Shown: positions 49,406 through 58,635, counted from the first letter of the stretch. The stretch: 64,000 nt of DNA from CAIQPS01 sp963783835 (GCA_963783835.1 CAWAOX010000016.1:1-64000); one strand, 5' to 3'. The notes: a model not told the origin generated them from the letters alone. A program made the numbers and translations.

Positions 49406-50632
49406 GTGCGGCTGACCCAAGACCCTCGCTACCGCTGGGTCGTCGCGGGCATGGCGTTCCTATCAGTCTTCGCGGCCATCGGGTTCGGGCGCTTCGGGTA
49501 CAGCGCCGTATTGCCCTCCATGCAGCAGGACCTGGGCTTATCGAGCGCCGAAGCCGGCTCGCTGGCTTCGTGGAACTTGGCCGGCTACACAATAATGGCC
49601 CTCATCGGCGGCATCTTGGCCTCGCGCTTCGGTCCGCGGCTCATCGTCGGCATCGGCCTCCTCGTCACTGCCATGGGGATGTTCCTTACCGGAGTGGCCG
49701 ACGGTCTCGCCGTGGCCTCCATGGGCCGGTTCGTCACCGGGATGGGGAACGCGATGGTCTTGCCCCCTTCGCTCGCGCTGATGGTCGCGTGGTTCGAGCC
49801 GCGGTTCCTGGGAACTGCGTCGGGCATCGTCCCCGCCGGGTCCTCGTTCGCCTTGCTCGTCGTGGGACCGATCGTGCCCAAGATCATTGCCGCGGGAGGA
49901 GACGATGGCTGGCGGGCCGCCTGGTATTTCTTTGGCGCCGCCACCCTGGTGGTAGCCGCGGTCGCCTTCATCGTCCAGCGCGACCGGCCCCACCACGACC
50001 GGCACCTGGTGATCGGGAAGCTGAGATGGTCGGACATGAGTCAGATCGTCCGGTCGCGCCATGCCTGGCTCCTCGGGCTTCTCTACTTCCTCTACGGCTT
50101 CGCCTTTCTGCTCTTCTTCACGTTCTTTCAGAAACGGCTGACGGTCGACCTCGGCTATAGCAGCGAGACGGCCGGCAACCTCTTCCTGGTCGTCGGCGTG
50201 ACCGGGTGCGCAGCGGGGGTGCTGTGGGGGCGGATCTCGGACGGCGTAGGCCGGGGACAGGCGCTTGCCGCCGTCTTCACCGTTCAGGCGGCCGTCGCTC
50301 TGGTGTTCGCGCTCTGGAACAACATCGCCGCCCTGGCGATCGGAGCAGCCGTGTTCGGCGTCTGCGCTCTCAGCGTCCCGGCGCTGTTCGGCGCCGCCTG
50401 TGGCGACCACTTCGGCGCCCGCCTGGCGGGGGCGTCCCTCGGCTTTGTGACGGTCTTTGTCGGGATCGGGCAGATGGCGGGACCGTACATCGGCGGTGGT
50501 CTCGAAGACGTCTTCTCGTCCCTGGGGCCGTCCTTCCTCCTGTCGGCCGCCGTCTTCGGTCTCGGCGCGATCGCGTCCCTCTTCCTCCGCGACTCGCAGA
50601 CAGCCATGCGTCCTGGTCATACTTCTGGTTAA
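49406..50632 (+). CDS. MFS transporter (second of a tandem pair)
   Basis: 408 residues from GTG 49406, 40 nt after the first MFS gene. It shares blocks with it: GFGRFGYSAVLPSMQ, AGSLASWNLAGYT, FGPR, YFLYGFAFLLFFTFFQKRLTVDLGYSSETAG. Duplication followed by divergence is the simplest reading, possibly for different ligands. It is followed by 137 nt, then the molybdenum-enzyme large subunit. Confidence 0.88.
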   Translation: MRLTQDPRYRWVVAGMAFLSVFAAIGFGRFGYSAVLPSMQQDLGLSSAEAGSLASWNLAGYTIMALIGGILASRFGPRLIVGIGLLVTAMGMFLTGVADGLAVASMGRFVTGMGNAMVLPPSLALMVAWFEPRFLGTASGIVPAGSSFALLVVGPIVPKIIAAGGDDGWRAAWYFFGAATLVVAAVAFIVQRDRPHHDRHLVIGKLRWSDMSQIVRSRHAWLLGLLYFLYGFAFLLFFTFFQKRLTVDLGYSSETAGNLFLVVGVTGCAAGVLWGRISDGVGRGQALAAVFTVQAAVALVFALWNNIAALAIGAAVFGVCALSVPALFGAACGDHFGARLAGASLGFVTVFVGIGQMAGPYIGGGLEDVFSSLGPSFLLSAAVFGLGAIASLFLRDSQTAMRPGHTSG

Positions 50633-50769
50633 TCATGAAATCTCGGCGCGAATGACTCGTGCCGCTTTTGCCTGCATTACTATGCTAGTCACGGAGAGAG
50701 GCCATCTCGCCGCCAAGCCGCTTGGCGTATAGTAGAAAGCCTGTCCATGAGATCGAGGAGGCGAACCGA

Positions 50770-53424
50770 ATGGCAGTAGAAAAGAACCCGCCACCCACCG
50801 CGAAGGGCACCGGAGCAGACAAGACGGTCCACAAGGCGCTGGGGCTGAGCGGCGGCATCTTCGGCGCCTGCCCTTGCGCTGTGGATGTGAAGGACGGCAG
50901 GATCATCCGCATCAGGCCGCTCCACTGGGACTCGGCCTACGACCCCGCCACCTTCAATGCGTGGAAGATCGAGAAGAACGGCAAGACGCTCGAGCCCTAC
51001 TACAAGTCGGTCCCCGCGCCCTGGAGCCTCGCCTACAAGAAGCGGGCCTATTCACCGAACCGGGTCAAATACCCCCTCAAACGAGTGGACTGGGACCCGA
51101 AGGGCGAGAGAAACCCCCAGAACCGTGGCAAAAGCAAGTATGTTCGTATCTCCTGGGATGAGGCGGCTCAGTACTGCGCCGACGAGGTCAAGCGTATCTG
51201 CGACACGTATGGGCCTCTGGCCATCCTGGTGCAGGGCGACGGCCACGGCGAGTGCAAGATGGTGCACGCACCTCACGGCTGCTCCACGCTGCTCTTCGAC
51301 AAACTGGGTGGTTTTACCCAGCAGATCCGCAACCCAGACAGCTGGGAAGGCTGGTACTGGGGTTCCAAACACGTGTGGGGCAAGGGCTACATCGGGATGA
51401 TGGCGCCCAACGACAACATCGTCAACGACATCTGTCAGAACAGCGACATGGTAGTGGTCTGGGGTGGCGACCCTGAGACGACTACCTGGGGCTTCCGCGG
51501 CCAGTTCGCCAGCCGGCTTCTCTACTTCTGGAGCGAGATCGGCATCAAGCAGGTCTACATCAACCCCGACCTGAACTACGCGGCGGCTATCCATGCCGAC
51601 AAGTGGATCCCGGTGCTCCCCAACTCCGATGCCGCCCTGCAGTTGGCCATCATGTACATGTGGATCACCGAGGGCACCTACGACAAGGAATACGTCGCCA
51701 CCCACACTGTTGGCTTCGACAAGATGAAGGCCTACGTCCTGGGCGAAGAAGACGGCGTGCCCAAGACCCCCAAATGGGCGGCGCCCAAGTGCGGCGTCCC
51801 GGCCTGGACGATCAAAGCGCTGGCGCGTGACTGGGCGAAGAAGATCGTCACCATCGGACACTACTTCGGTGGCGGCATGGCCCGTGGACCATACTCCACC
51901 GAGCCCGCCCGTCTCGAGTGCGTGCTCCTCGGCATGCAGGGCCTCGGGAAACCGGGCGTCCATCAGGCGCAGATCGCCTACACCGGCATGCCGAAGAACG
52001 TCATCACCGGCGGTGCCGACCACATGGGCCCCTTCGGGAACCTGATGAGCCAGCCATACGGCGAACGCCTGCTCAAGCCGCACCGTGGCACCCCGACCGC
52101 TTGGGGCAAGCAGATGATCCCCAAGGTCCTCATCGAAGAGGCCATCAGGGACGGGAAGTGTGAGTTCTGGGGTACCGGCGGTCACGAAGAACCGACCTCC
52201 GACCAGTACAGGCGCTACGAGTACCCGATCGCGAAGGACAAGGGCGGCACCGAGATCCACATGATGTGGACGGATACTCCCTGCCGGGTCACCTGCTGGG
52301 GCGGCGGCGGCGAAGTCATGGACGCCTTCCGGAATCCCAAGATCGAATGCGTCGTCGCCCAGCATCCCTGGCTCGAGAACGACGTTTTGTGCGCCGACAT
52401 CGTCCTGCCCACCGCGACCACTCTCGAGCTCGACGATATCTCCCCCTGCATCCGCGAGGGCGACAGCTTCCAGAGCGTGATCCTCATGAACGCGGCCATC
52501 GATCCCGTCGGCGAGGCGCGGAGTGACTACCACGCGATCGTGGCCGTAGCCGAAAAGCTCGGCATGAAGGACGCGGTCACCGACGGCTTCAGCGACGAAG
52601 AGCTCATCAAGGGCACGTACGTGGGCATGAAGTTCGAGACCATCACCCCCTGGGAGGAGTTCAAGGAGAAGCAGTACACGGTGCTCCCCGTGGCCCCCGA
52701 CTGGGAGAAGTGGCCGGCCGGTCTCTACGACTTCTGGAAAGATCCGGTAGCCAACCCCATCCCCACGCCCACCGGCAAGCTCGAGTTCTGGTCCGAAAGC
52801 CTGGAGAAGGCCTTCCCGAACGACGAAGAGCGTCCGGGCATCCCGAAGTGGATCGAGAAGGGCATCACCCACGACGAGCGCATCTCCAGCGTCCGCGCCC
52901 GGGTCTACCCGCTACTGGTCATGTCCAACCACGGCCGGTGGAGGACTCACGCCCAGGCCGACGACATCCCGTGGACCAAAGAGACCGTCACCGGCAAGAT
53001 CAGGGGCTGGGACGGCTACTGGTACGAGCCCTGCTGGATGCACACCAGCGATGCGGAAGCCAGGGGCATCAAGCAAGGCGACATCGTCCGCTGCTACAAC
53101 GAGCGTGGTAGCGTGCTCTGTGGCGCCCTGGTGTGGGAACGCATCATGCCGGGCGTCATCTCCATAGATCACGGGGCGCGAGCCGACTTCATCGACAACG
53201 ACTTCACTCTGGATCGCGGTGGAGCTATCAACGTGATCTCGCCCAAAGGGCTGACCTCCAAGCATGCCGGCGGCCAGGCGACGAGCGGCTATCTGGCCAA
53301 CGTGGAAAAAGTCAGCATGGCTCAGATGGAAGAGTGGAGAACCAAGTATCCCGAGGCGTTTGCGCGCGACTACGATCCCGCCTCCGGCCTCCGCTTCACT
53401 AGTTGGATCCAGGAGGGGAGGTAA
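50770..53424 (+). CDS. Transhydroxylase-family bis-MGD molybdenum enzyme, large subunit, module 2
   Basis: 884 residues from ATG 50770, preceded by GAGGAGG; the open frame to 50722 is not needed. Closely similar throughout to the large subunit at 2532-5159. No N-terminal Fe-S motif or Tat signal is seen. NPDSWEGW carries the putative molybdenum Ser191 with Asp190 and Trp192. The Cys of SPCIREGDS is kept, but the following residue is Glu where classical transhydroxylase has Tyr560. CWGGGGEVMD replaces CWNCGNDVVE of module 1, and NDVLCADIVL replaces NDCLYSDIIL, so the two may differ in substrate. Its small subunit follows 2 nt later. Confidence 0.88.
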   Translation: MAVEKNPPPTAKGTGADKTVHKALGLSGGIFGACPCAVDVKDGRIIRIRPLHWDSAYDPATFNAWKIEKNGKTLEPYYKSVPAPWSLAYKKRAYSPNRVKYPLKRVDWDPKGERNPQNRGKSKYVRISWDEAAQYCADEVKRICDTYGPLAILVQGDGHGECKMVHAPHGCSTLLFDKLGGFTQQIRNPDSWEGWYWGSKHVWGKGYIGMMAPNDNIVNDICQNSDMVVVWGGDPETTTWGFRGQFASRLLYFWSEIGIKQVYINPDLNYAAAIHADKWIPVLPNSDAALQLAIMYMWITEGTYDKEYVATHTVGFDKMKAYVLGEEDGVPKTPKWAAPKCGVPAWTIKALARDWAKKIVTIGHYFGGGMARGPYSTEPARLECVLLGMQGLGKPGVHQAQIAYTGMPKNVITGGADHMGPFGNLMSQPYGERLLKPHRGTPTAWGKQMIPKVLIEEAIRDGKCEFWGTGGHEEPTSDQYRRYEYPIAKDKGGTEIHMMWTDTPCRVTCWGGGGEVMDAFRNPKIECVVAQHPWLENDVLCADIVLPTATTLELDDISPCIREGDSFQSVILMNAAIDPVGEARSDYHAIVAVAEKLGMKDAVTDGFSDEELIKGTYVGMKFETITPWEEFKEKQYTVLPVAPDWEKWPAGLYDFWKDPVANPIPTPTGKLEFWSESLEKAFPNDEERPGIPKWIEKGITHDERISSVRARVYPLLVMSNHGRWRTHAQADDIPWTKETVTGKIRGWDGYWYEPCWMHTSDAEARGIKQGDIVRCYNERGSVLCGALVWERIMPGVISIDHGARADFIDNDFTLDRGGAINVISPKGLTSKHAGGQATSGYLANVEKVSMAQMEEWRTKYPEAFARDYDPASGLRFTSWIQEGR

Positions 53425-53426
53425 CA

Positions 53427-54251
53427 ATGGCAAAGAAAGTCTTCGTCATCGACATCGCCAGGTGCAACGGCTGCCATAACTGCCAGATCGTCTGCAAGGA
53501 CGAGCACGTGGCCAACGACTGGAGCCCCATCGCCAAGCCGCAGCCCGATATCGGCCAGTTCTGGATCGAGCTCACCGAGAGGGTGCGGGGCACGGTCCCC
53601 AAGGTGAAAGTGGCGTACCGGCCTCACCTGTGCATGCACTGCGACGATGCTCCGTGCGTCTCGGCATGCCCTGTCGAGAGCGCGTTGTACCAGCGCGAGG
53701 ACGGCATGGTCATCGTGAACGGCGACAAGTGCACCGGCTGCCGGCTATGCATCGACGCCTGCCCGTATGACGGCGTGATCTACTTCAACGAAGATCTCAA
53801 CATCGCGCAGAAGTGCACCGGTTGCGCCCACCTCCTGGATGACGGCTGGGCAGAGCCGCGCTGCGCGGACGCCTGCCCGACCAACGCGCTCCGACTCATG
53901 GACGAGGACGAGGCTCAGGAGCTCATCGCCAAGGCCCAGGTGTGGAAGCCCAAGTTCGCGAGCGCCGCGAAGCCCCGGGTCTACTACCTCGACCTGCCCA
54001 AGAAGTTCATCGCCGGCACGCTCTACGAGCCGGTGGAAGAAGAGGTCGTGATCGGCGCGAAGGCCACCCTGAAGGCGGCCGACGGCAAGGTGCTCACCAC
54101 CGAGACCGACGCTTACGGCGACTTCTGGTTCGAAGGCATCGACGACGGCGTGTACTCGCTGGAGTTGAAAGCGGGCGGCAAAGTCAAAACCTTTGCCGAT
54201 CTCGACACTACGGAGAACGACATCAATCTTGGAGACATCCCGCTGACGTAG
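53427..54251 (+). CDS. Transhydroxylase-type iron-sulfur (small) subunit, module 2 (four Cys motifs)
   Basis: 274 residues, ATG 53427. Four Fe-S motifs: CNGCHNCQIVC, CMHCDDAPCVSAC, CTGCRLCIDAC and CTGCAHLLDDGWAEPRCADAC. Classical transhydroxylase beta has three clusters, so this has one more, like DmsB-type subunits. The last 75 or so residues form a Cna-B/prealbumin-like domain (GTLYEPVEEEVVIGAKATLKAADGK and DFWFEGIDDGVYSLEL), a feature of transhydroxylase. It transfers electrons to or from the large subunit. The copy at 1712-2529 is nearly identical where readable. Confidence 0.9.
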   Translation: MAKKVFVIDIARCNGCHNCQIVCKDEHVANDWSPIAKPQPDIGQFWIELTERVRGTVPKVKVAYRPHLCMHCDDAPCVSACPVESALYQREDGMVIVNGDKCTGCRLCIDACPYDGVIYFNEDLNIAQKCTGCAHLLDDGWAEPRCADACPTNALRLMDEDEAQELIAKAQVWKPKFASAAKPRVYYLDLPKKFIAGTLYEPVEEEVVIGAKATLKAADGKVLTTETDAYGDFWFEGIDDGVYSLELKAGGKVKTFADLDTTENDINLGDIPLT

Positions 54252-54291
54252 ACCCACTGGCGTAAACTATGTTGTGCGGATAGTTTTCTCG

Positions 54292-54323
54292 CGCCGCGGG
54301 GCGGTTTCTGCCGCCCCGCGGCG
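54292..54323 (+). terminator. Perfect 13-bp GC hairpin between module 2 and the ene-reductase
   Basis: CGCCGCGGGGCGG, 6-nt loop, CCGCCCCGCGGCG. A strong stem in the 105-nt gap after the small subunit. Only a short T run (CGTTT) lies downstream, so it may be an attenuator, processing site or 3' stabiliser instead of a full terminator. Confidence 0.5.
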
Positions 54324-54356
54324 TCCACGTTTAATGACAGACACTGGGGGGTAGCC

Positions 54357-56432
54357 ATGGCACAGCCGAGTTTCGATCACCTCTTCTCGCCTATCTCCAT
54401 CGGCAAGCTGCAACTCAAGAACCGCATGGCCAAGACGGCCGCGCAGACCTATCTCTTCGATTCCGGTGCGCGGCGTTTTGGCCCTCTGGCCGAGGCCTTC
54501 TACGGTAACGTGGCCAAGGGCGGAGTGGGCCTCATCATCGTCGAGACCCCGGCTATGGAGATGGAACTAGCCGACGAGGGCGACCGCCGCATGCGGGTGG
54601 ACAACGACAAGTATCTGAAGGACATCGAAGACCTGGCCAAGACCATCCACGCCGGTGGCATCCCCTGCTTCATGCAGTTCTACCACCGTGGCCCATGGGG
54701 CGGCATCTACCACACCATGGCGCGACGCGTGGCTGCTTCCCGGGTGACCTTCCCCTCCGTCTTCGACGTGCACGAGGAGGAGCCGCCCGAGTCGCTCACC
54801 GTGGATGACATCCAGGAATTGGTGGCTCACTACGCTGCCTCCGCCGGTAGACTGGCCGACTGCGGCTTCGACGGCGTGGAGATCCATACCGGCGCCGACC
54901 ACCTGTTCGACACCTTCCTGTCGCGTTTCTGGAACCGGCGTGACGACCAGTACGGGCCGCAGAACTGGGAGAACCGCACCCGCTTTGTCCGCGAGGTCAT
55001 CGAAGCCGTGCGAAAGCGCACGGGTCCGGACTTCGCCATCCAGGTCTTCATGAACGGCCTCGAGTTCGGCGTGGGCGACCTAGGGTTGAGCCTGGAAGAG
55101 AACAAGCATCTGGCTCAGATCTGGGAGGAGTGCGGGGCCGACTCCCTGCAGGTGCGCTCGCATTGGGTGGGCATGCACCAGGGCTCGTACCTCAGCGACA
55201 CCCTCTTCTACCCCGAGCCGCACATCCCCTTGAGCGAGTTCCCCAAGGAAATGGACTGGACCCACTACGGCCAGCGCTGCAACCTCCCCCTGGCGGCGGA
55301 GATCAAGAAGGTGGTCAACATCCCGGTCATGACCGTCTGCGGGTTCGACGCGGAATCGGCCGACCAGGCGATAGCCGATGGCAAAGCCGACTTCATCGGC
55401 TTCAACCGCCGCCTGTTCGCCGATGCCGAGTATCCCAACAAGATGCATACCGGCCGAGCCCTCGAGGTCCAGCCCTGCACCAAGTGCGGGCACTGCAGCA
55501 GCACGTACAACGTCCCCAGGCATTGCCGTATCAACGCCTGCTTTGGCACCGAGTCCTACGACCTGACCCCAGTGGCGATCAAGAAGAAGGTCCTGGTGAT
55601 CGGCGGCGGTCCGGCCGGCATGCAGGCTGCCCGGGTGGCGGCGATGCGCGGGCACGACGTCAGCCTGTGGGAGAAGGGCAAGTATCTTGGCGGCTCCATG
55701 TCGCTCGCGGCCATGGTCAAGGGCTTCAAGGTCGAGGACGTGCGCGAGGTCATCTGGTTCTTGCGGAGACAGGTCAAGAAATACGGTGTGGACGTCCATC
55801 TGAACAAGGAGATCGACGCCGCTGCCATTGAAGCGGCCGAGCCCGACGTCGTGATAATCGCGGCGGGAGGCAAGCCAACGCTCCCGGATGTGCCGGGCGT
55901 CTACGGAAAGAACGTGGTCAGGAGCAGCGACCTCTACGGGACCCTGCAGTTCTACCTACGGTTGCTCGGGCCCAAGACCCTGCGGGACCTCACCAGCGTA
56001 TGGATGCCGGTGGGCAAGCGGGCCGTCATCATCGGCGGGGCCATCCAGGGCTGCCAGTTGGGCGAGTTCCTAACCAAGCGGGGCCGCAAGGTGACCATCG
56101 TCGACACTGCGGAGGAACTGGGCGAAAGCATGTATCCCGAGCGGAAGACCCGGCTCTTCTATTGGTTCGACAAGAAGGGCGTCGAGCGGCTGGCCGGCGT
56201 GCGGTTGGTCGAGATCACCGGCAAGGGACTCACCCTGATCACCAAGGAGGGCGAGGAGCGGACCCTCGAGGCCGACAGCGTGATTTGCGCGTTGCCCTAT
56301 GCCGGCAATCACGATCTGGAAGACGCCCTGCAGGGCAAGGTTCCTGAGGTCTATTCCATCGGTGACTGCGACGAACCTGGGCTCATCCCCGACGCCACGT
56401 CGGCCGGGTGGAAGATAGGGAACGCGATCTAG
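54357..56432 (+). CDS. Ene-reductase of the 2,4-dienoyl-CoA reductase type (FMN, Fe-S, FAD/NAD(P))
   Basis: 691 residues. The N-terminal 380 form an old-yellow-enzyme TIM barrel: HLFSPISIGKLQLKNRMAKTAAQTY, FMQFYHRGPWGG, DGVEIHTGADHLFDTFLS. The Fe-S segment follows (QPCTKCGHC with C and C further on, near RHCRINACFG). The rest is an FAD/NAD(P) domain: VLVIGGGPAGMQAARVAAMRG and a second Rossmann motif AVIIGGAIQGCQLGEFL. Relatives include BaiCD/BaiH, dienoyl-CoA reductase and flavonoid reductases, which reduce conjugated C=C bonds. Its cluster position suggests reduction of a ring-derived enone. The stop TAG is followed in frame by 40 more sense codons (see findings). Confidence 0.9.
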   Translation: MAQPSFDHLFSPISIGKLQLKNRMAKTAAQTYLFDSGARRFGPLAEAFYGNVAKGGVGLIIVETPAMEMELADEGDRRMRVDNDKYLKDIEDLAKTIHAGGIPCFMQFYHRGPWGGIYHTMARRVAASRVTFPSVFDVHEEEPPESLTVDDIQELVAHYAASAGRLADCGFDGVEIHTGADHLFDTFLSRFWNRRDDQYGPQNWENRTRFVREVIEAVRKRTGPDFAIQVFMNGLEFGVGDLGLSLEENKHLAQIWEECGADSLQVRSHWVGMHQGSYLSDTLFYPEPHIPLSEFPKEMDWTHYGQRCNLPLAAEIKKVVNIPVMTVCGFDAESADQAIADGKADFIGFNRRLFADAEYPNKMHTGRALEVQPCTKCGHCSSTYNVPRHCRINACFGTESYDLTPVAIKKKVLVIGGGPAGMQAARVAAMRGHDVSLWEKGKYLGGSMSLAAMVKGFKVEDVREVIWFLRRQVKKYGVDVHLNKEIDAAAIEAAEPDVVIIAAGGKPTLPDVPGVYGKNVVRSSDLYGTLQFYLRLLGPKTLRDLTSVWMPVGKRAVIIGGAIQGCQLGEFLTKRGRKVTIVDTAEELGESMYPERKTRLFYWFDKKGVERLAGVRLVEITGKGLTLITKEGEERTLEADSVICALPYAGNHDLEDALQGKVPEVYSIGDCDEPGLIPDATSAGWKIGNAI

Positions 56433-56725
56433 AGGAAGCCGGAGCCCATCGCCGGCCAGCTCGACAGCCTGGTGGCGGGTGGTTCCGGCGGCGCTGGCAG
56501 CCCTGACCTCGGTGCCGTAGAGGGGGCCATCGGGGGCCTGTTCGGCAAGAAGTAGCGCCGGTCTGATCGCCCGCCCCGGCTCCCGCGGTCCAGGAGAGTC
56601 AGCCGGGATGCGGACGAAGTGTACGACCCCGGGCTTGCCGCGAAGCGGCCCCGGGGTCGTGTTTCGCGGGTGCCGAGGTCGTCACGCCGCGGGGTTTGGG
56701 CTATCCTGAAGCCTGCTGAAGCCTT
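56433..56725 (+). other. Non-coding gap with a coding-like remnant and a hairpin
   Basis: A 293-nt gap between the ene-reductase and the VanW gene. In the ene-reductase frame, 40 sense codons follow the TAG before a second TAG at about 56555: a Gly/Ala-rich stretch (LDSLVAGGSGGAGSP) ending GGLFGKK. This has no ribosome site and is either a read-through tail or a remnant. The next 70 nt hold nothing recognised, then a terminator hairpin. Confidence 0.4.
56623..56660 (+). terminator. Predicted rho-independent-like terminator
   Basis: ACGACCCCGGG and CCCGGGGTCGT form a perfect 11-bp stem with a 16-nt loop, followed by GTTTCG. It would end the TetR-SDR-MFS-molybdenum enzyme-reductase unit before the VanW gene. 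The T run is short. Confidence 0.55.
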
Positions 56726-58612
56726 TTGTTGCTGGAAGTTTGGAGTCTATTTTTCTTGAAGAACCAGACCCTCGCAAAGAAACGCCTGCGCCGTCGCCGG
56801 CGAGGGATCATCGTCGCGGCAGTCGCTTCCGTAGTATTCCTCTTCCTGCTGGCACTGCTGATCGACTCCACGCTCTATCGCGGCAAAGTCCACGCGGGGG
56901 TCACGGTGTCGGGCGTCCAGTTGGGCGGTCTGACCCCCGAGGAGGCGAAGGCCGCGCTCGACCTCCGCGTCAAGGAGGCCCAGAAGAGCCCGGTAACGCT
57001 GACGAGCGGGAACAAGGAGTGGACGGTCGCTCCCGAGGACGTCGGGACCGAGGTCGATACCGCGGCAACGGTAGCGACGGCCATGGATGCGTCCCGAAAG
57101 AGCAACTTCCTGACCGACCGTTTTCGTGGTTTTGTCATGTATTTCAAGGACGAAGCTATACCTCTCGAAGGCACGATAGACGGCGCCAAGGTGGACCAGA
57201 TCGTCGATGATCTGTCTCGGTCACTGGACGTCCCTCCCATCAACGCCGGGCTGGTGTTCGACGGGCCGAGGATCAAGATCGTCAAGGGCCAGAAGGGGCG
57301 CGTCGTCGACCGGGAGGCGCTCGCTTTACAGCTCAAGAACGTGCTGCTGACTCTTCACGCGACCGAACTTCCCGTGCCGATGGCGGTCAAGGACCCGACT
57401 GTACAGGCCGACGACTACGATCTGGCGCTCCAGCAGGCCATGACGATGACAGGCTCGCCGATAAAGCTCACCAGCGGCGACCGCTCCTGGACTCTCGACA
57501 CCGAAGAGATCGTCGCGTACATGGACTTCGCCTCCAAGACCCAGGACGGAGTCTCGATCCTGGTGCCCTATCTGTCGGCTACGAAGATGGGTCCCTTTCT
57601 CAACGACCTGGCGACCGCGGTAGCGCGCGACCCGGTGAGCGCCACCTTCAAGGGCGACGGGCGGAAAGCCTGGGTCGTCCCGGCGATCCTGGGGCAGAAG
57701 CTCGATCCCGAGAAGACGGCGGAGGCGCTCAACGTGGCAGCCCTCGATCCCAAGGACCGGAGCACCAAGGTGGCGGTCACTCTCAAGCAGCCCCGGCTCA
57801 CCACCGAGAAGGCCAAGGCGATGGGCATCAAGGACAAGTTGGCCGACTTCCAGACGGTATGGAAAGGGACGCCCGACCGCCAGACGAACGTGAAGATCAC
57901 CACCCAGTACGCCAGCAATGTCATCCTCGCCCCCGGCGAGGTCTACGACTTCGATGAGGAGATCGGCCCGCGCACAGCCGAGCGCGGCTACAAGCTGGCG
58001 CCCGGCATCGTCGGACCGGGCAAGCTGGAGGACGTCTTCGGCGGCGGTATCTGCCAGGTCTCGACCACACTGTTCAACGCGGCCTTCTTTGCCGGGCTCG
58101 AGATAGTGGAGCGCAAGAACCACTCCATCTACATCGGGCACTACCCGAAGGGCCGGGACGCCACCGTCAGCGCCAGGGGTCCCAACCTTCGCTTCCGCAA
58201 CGACACCAAGCGCCACATCTTGATCCGGGGCGCCTCCGACGGGGTGACCACCAAGTTCGTCATCTACGGCACCGATGACGGACGCGAGGTCGACTACACG
58301 ACCAGTGAGTTCTACGACATAGTCGAGCAGACCGTGGAATCGACTACCAACAAATCGCTCGGCACGGGGACCTCGGTCGTCTTGGTCGATGGCCAGGAGG
58401 GCAGAAAGATCAAGGTCGTGCGCGTAGTCAAGACTGCCGCCGGCAAGATCCTGCACAAAGACTCGTTCGTCAGCGTGTGGCCGATGCTCCCCATGGAGAT
58501 CGAGGTAGGCACCGCCAAGACCACCACGACGACGGATAAGACGACGACCACCACGGAAAAGCCGACGACCACAACGGAGTCGACGACCACCACCACGGCG
58601 CCCGGCTGCTAG
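56726..58612 (+). CDS. VanW-domain cell-wall protein with PG_binding_4 repeats and Thr-rich tail
   Basis: 628 residues from TTG 56726; TTG 56756 (L-K-N-Q) with GGAG upstream is an alternative. An N-terminal Arg patch and membrane helix (GIIVAAVASVVFLFLLALLID) anchor it. Two peptidoglycan-binding_4 units follow (HAGVTVSGVQLGGLTPEEAKAALD; ALQQAMTMTGSPIKLTSGDRSW). The VanW domain is marked by LAPGEVYDFDEEIGPRT, GGGICQVSTTLFNAAFFAGL and ERKNHS. It ends with a Thr-rich tail and APGC. A role in cell-wall structure or modification is likely; the VanW chemistry is unknown. Confidence 0.9.
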   Translation: MLLEVWSLFFLKNQTLAKKRLRRRRRGIIVAAVASVVFLFLLALLIDSTLYRGKVHAGVTVSGVQLGGLTPEEAKAALDLRVKEAQKSPVTLTSGNKEWTVAPEDVGTEVDTAATVATAMDASRKSNFLTDRFRGFVMYFKDEAIPLEGTIDGAKVDQIVDDLSRSLDVPPINAGLVFDGPRIKIVKGQKGRVVDREALALQLKNVLLTLHATELPVPMAVKDPTVQADDYDLALQQAMTMTGSPIKLTSGDRSWTLDTEEIVAYMDFASKTQDGVSILVPYLSATKMGPFLNDLATAVARDPVSATFKGDGRKAWVVPAILGQKLDPEKTAEALNVAALDPKDRSTKVAVTLKQPRLTTEKAKAMGIKDKLADFQTVWKGTPDRQTNVKITTQYASNVILAPGEVYDFDEEIGPRTAERGYKLAPGIVGPGKLEDVFGGGICQVSTTLFNAAFFAGLEIVERKNHSIYIGHYPKGRDATVSARGPNLRFRNDTKRHILIRGASDGVTTKFVIYGTDDGREVDYTTSEFYDIVEQTVESTTNKSLGTGTSVVLVDGQEGRKIKVVRVVKTAAGKILHKDSFVSVWPMLPMEIEVGTAKTTTTTDKTTTTTEKPTTTTESTTTTTAPGC

Positions 58613-58631
58613 CCGGCCGGACCGGCAAGCA
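58607..58631. terminator. Hairpin at the convergent VanW / ene-reductase junction
   Basis: TGCTAGCCGG and CCGGCAAGCA pair with one A-A mismatch around a 5-nt loop and include the VanW TAG stop. It sits between two convergent genes, so it could serve both strands. No T run is seen. Confidence 0.4.
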
Positions 58632-58635
58632 CGCG

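Noticed and set aside
51052..52872. 606-residue minus-strand open frame
   Set aside because: Shadow of the module 2 large subunit.
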